Source of the DNA: Gammaproteobacteria bacterium
GTDB taxonomy: Bacteria > Pseudomonadota > Gammaproteobacteria > Steroidobacterales > Steroidobacteraceae
Length of the DNA: 64,000 bases
Direction of reading: 5' to 3'
Assembly (NCBI GenBank): GCA_028293765.1
Contig: JAQGOG010000148.1
Coordinates: 1-64,000 of the forward strand
This document shows positions 63,601 through 64,000 of this stretch, piece by piece. The translations under genes and the position numbers were made by a program. Position 1 is the stretch's first letter. Every line of letters starts with the position of its first letter. A model generated the notes under the pieces. The model searched no databases and was not told where the DNA came from. It was given only the letters and a program-made list of their open reading frames with translations.

Positions 63601-64000
63601 TTTGCTTCGGGCGGCTCTGCTGGCTACGACCACAAGAAAATGGCCATCACGGCGCGCGGCGCGTGGGAATGCGTCAAGCGGCACTTCCGCGAGATCGGTG
63701 TCGATATCCAGAAGACGGACTTTACCGTGGCAGGCATCGGCGACATGTCCGGTGACGTCTTTGGCAACGGCATGCTCCTGTCGCGTCACACCTTGCTGCA
63801 GGCCGCGTTCGACCACCGGCATATCTTCCTCGATCCCACGCCGGACGCCGCGGTGAGCTTTGCCGAACGCGCCCGGTTGTTCGCTCTGCCGCGTTCGAGT
63901 TGGGACGACTACGATCGGAAAAAGATCGCGCGCGGCGGCGGGATCTTCCCGCGCACCGCGAAGTCGATAACGCTTTCGCAGGAGGCACGCGCCCTGCTCG
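60700..64000 (+). CDS. gdhB: NAD-specific glutamate dehydrogenase, large 180-kDa type (partial)
   Basis: 1100 complete codons are visible from the ATG at 60700, which sits 2 bases after the E2 stop with GAAGGA upstream; the frame continues beyond the window end, and the family is about 1600 residues. N-terminal ACT-like regions include [17 protein letters not shown] and [15 protein letters not shown]. The catalytic domain begins around [27 protein letters not shown] (landmark only) with the reactive lysine in PVGAKGGFV, and then [13 protein letters not shown]. It oxidises glutamate to 2-oxoglutarate for use as a carbon and nitrogen source. The gene may be co-transcribed with the E1-E2 operon. 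Confidence 0.95.
   Translation, partial: [1100 protein letters not shown]

Noticed and set aside
1-64000. CRISPR arrays, tRNA or rRNA genes, insertion sequences
   Set aside because: I looked for regularly spaced repeats, cloverleaf-like sequence and transposase motifs in the gaps and saw none. This was by eye, so a tRNA scan would be decisive.

Overview
The window is GC-rich, densely coded bacterial chromosome with no rRNA, tRNA, CRISPR array, transposase or phage gene that I could see. Gene content fits a Gammaproteobacterium of environmental, aerobic, organic-acid-degrading habit: a full-length CysB, the xerD-dsbC neighbourhood, HrpA, ZapE, the large NAD-dependent glutamate dehydrogenase, a fused IcmF-type acyl-CoA mutase and an ETF:ubiquinone oxidoreductase. 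I would guess a Steroidobacter/Nevskia-like lineage, but the sequence alone does not prove this.

Layout. (1) 1-7163, minus strand: a MarR-regulated multidrug efflux operon in the order marR, adaptor, RND pump, outer-membrane channel, and finally a MATE exporter cut by the window edge. A VapBC toxin-antitoxin pair (7281-7846), a doubtful small proline-rich ORF and an AsmA-like gene (8368-9690) follow. (2) 10074-20363: a signalling island of two divergent operons. To the left lie a sensor histidine kinase and a REC-GGDEF-EAL response regulator. To the right lie a diheme c-type cytochrome-like protein, a SCO/SenC protein, a porin, a short phosphate-binding-protein-like periplasmic protein and a methyl-accepting chemotaxis protein. 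The kinase and the chemoreceptor share the same roughly 190-residue membrane-anchored sensor module, co-linear and about half identical by my hand alignment. This is the best candidate for an undescribed system in the window. (3) 20481-27295: a second tripartite RND pump, divergent from its TetR repressor, with a near-perfect palindromic operator between them.

(4) 27490-40039: mixed housekeeping and small genes: a DUF4336-like protein, a KTSC-domain protein, MscS, a HigBA toxin-antitoxin remnant, cysB, a cardiolipin synthase-like phospholipase D lipoprotein, a tricorn-like S41 protease, a Nudix hydrolase, fdxA, dsbC, xerD and a 1-acylglycerol-3-phosphate acyltransferase-like gene. (5) 39966-50320: an acyl-CoA catabolism region. 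The fused mutase icmF is divergent from a TetR regulator followed by thiolase, 3-hydroxyacyl-CoA dehydrogenase, ETF:ubiquinone oxidoreductase and acetoacetyl-CoA synthetase. Together these could take branched-chain or short-chain acyl-CoAs and acetoacetate to acetyl-CoA and succinyl-CoA, with electrons passed to ubiquinone. (6) 50432-57003: zapE, two lower-GC hypothetical membrane genes, and hrpA with an unusual low-complexity insertion. (7) 57224-64000: a 2-oxoacid dehydrogenase E1alpha-E1beta-E2 operon, followed closely by the NAD-glutamate dehydrogenase that runs off the end.

Most start codons were chosen from spacing to a Shine-Dalgarno sequence, signal peptides and overlaps; the uncertain ones are flagged. 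Family assignments come from recognising motifs by eye. No database search was run.
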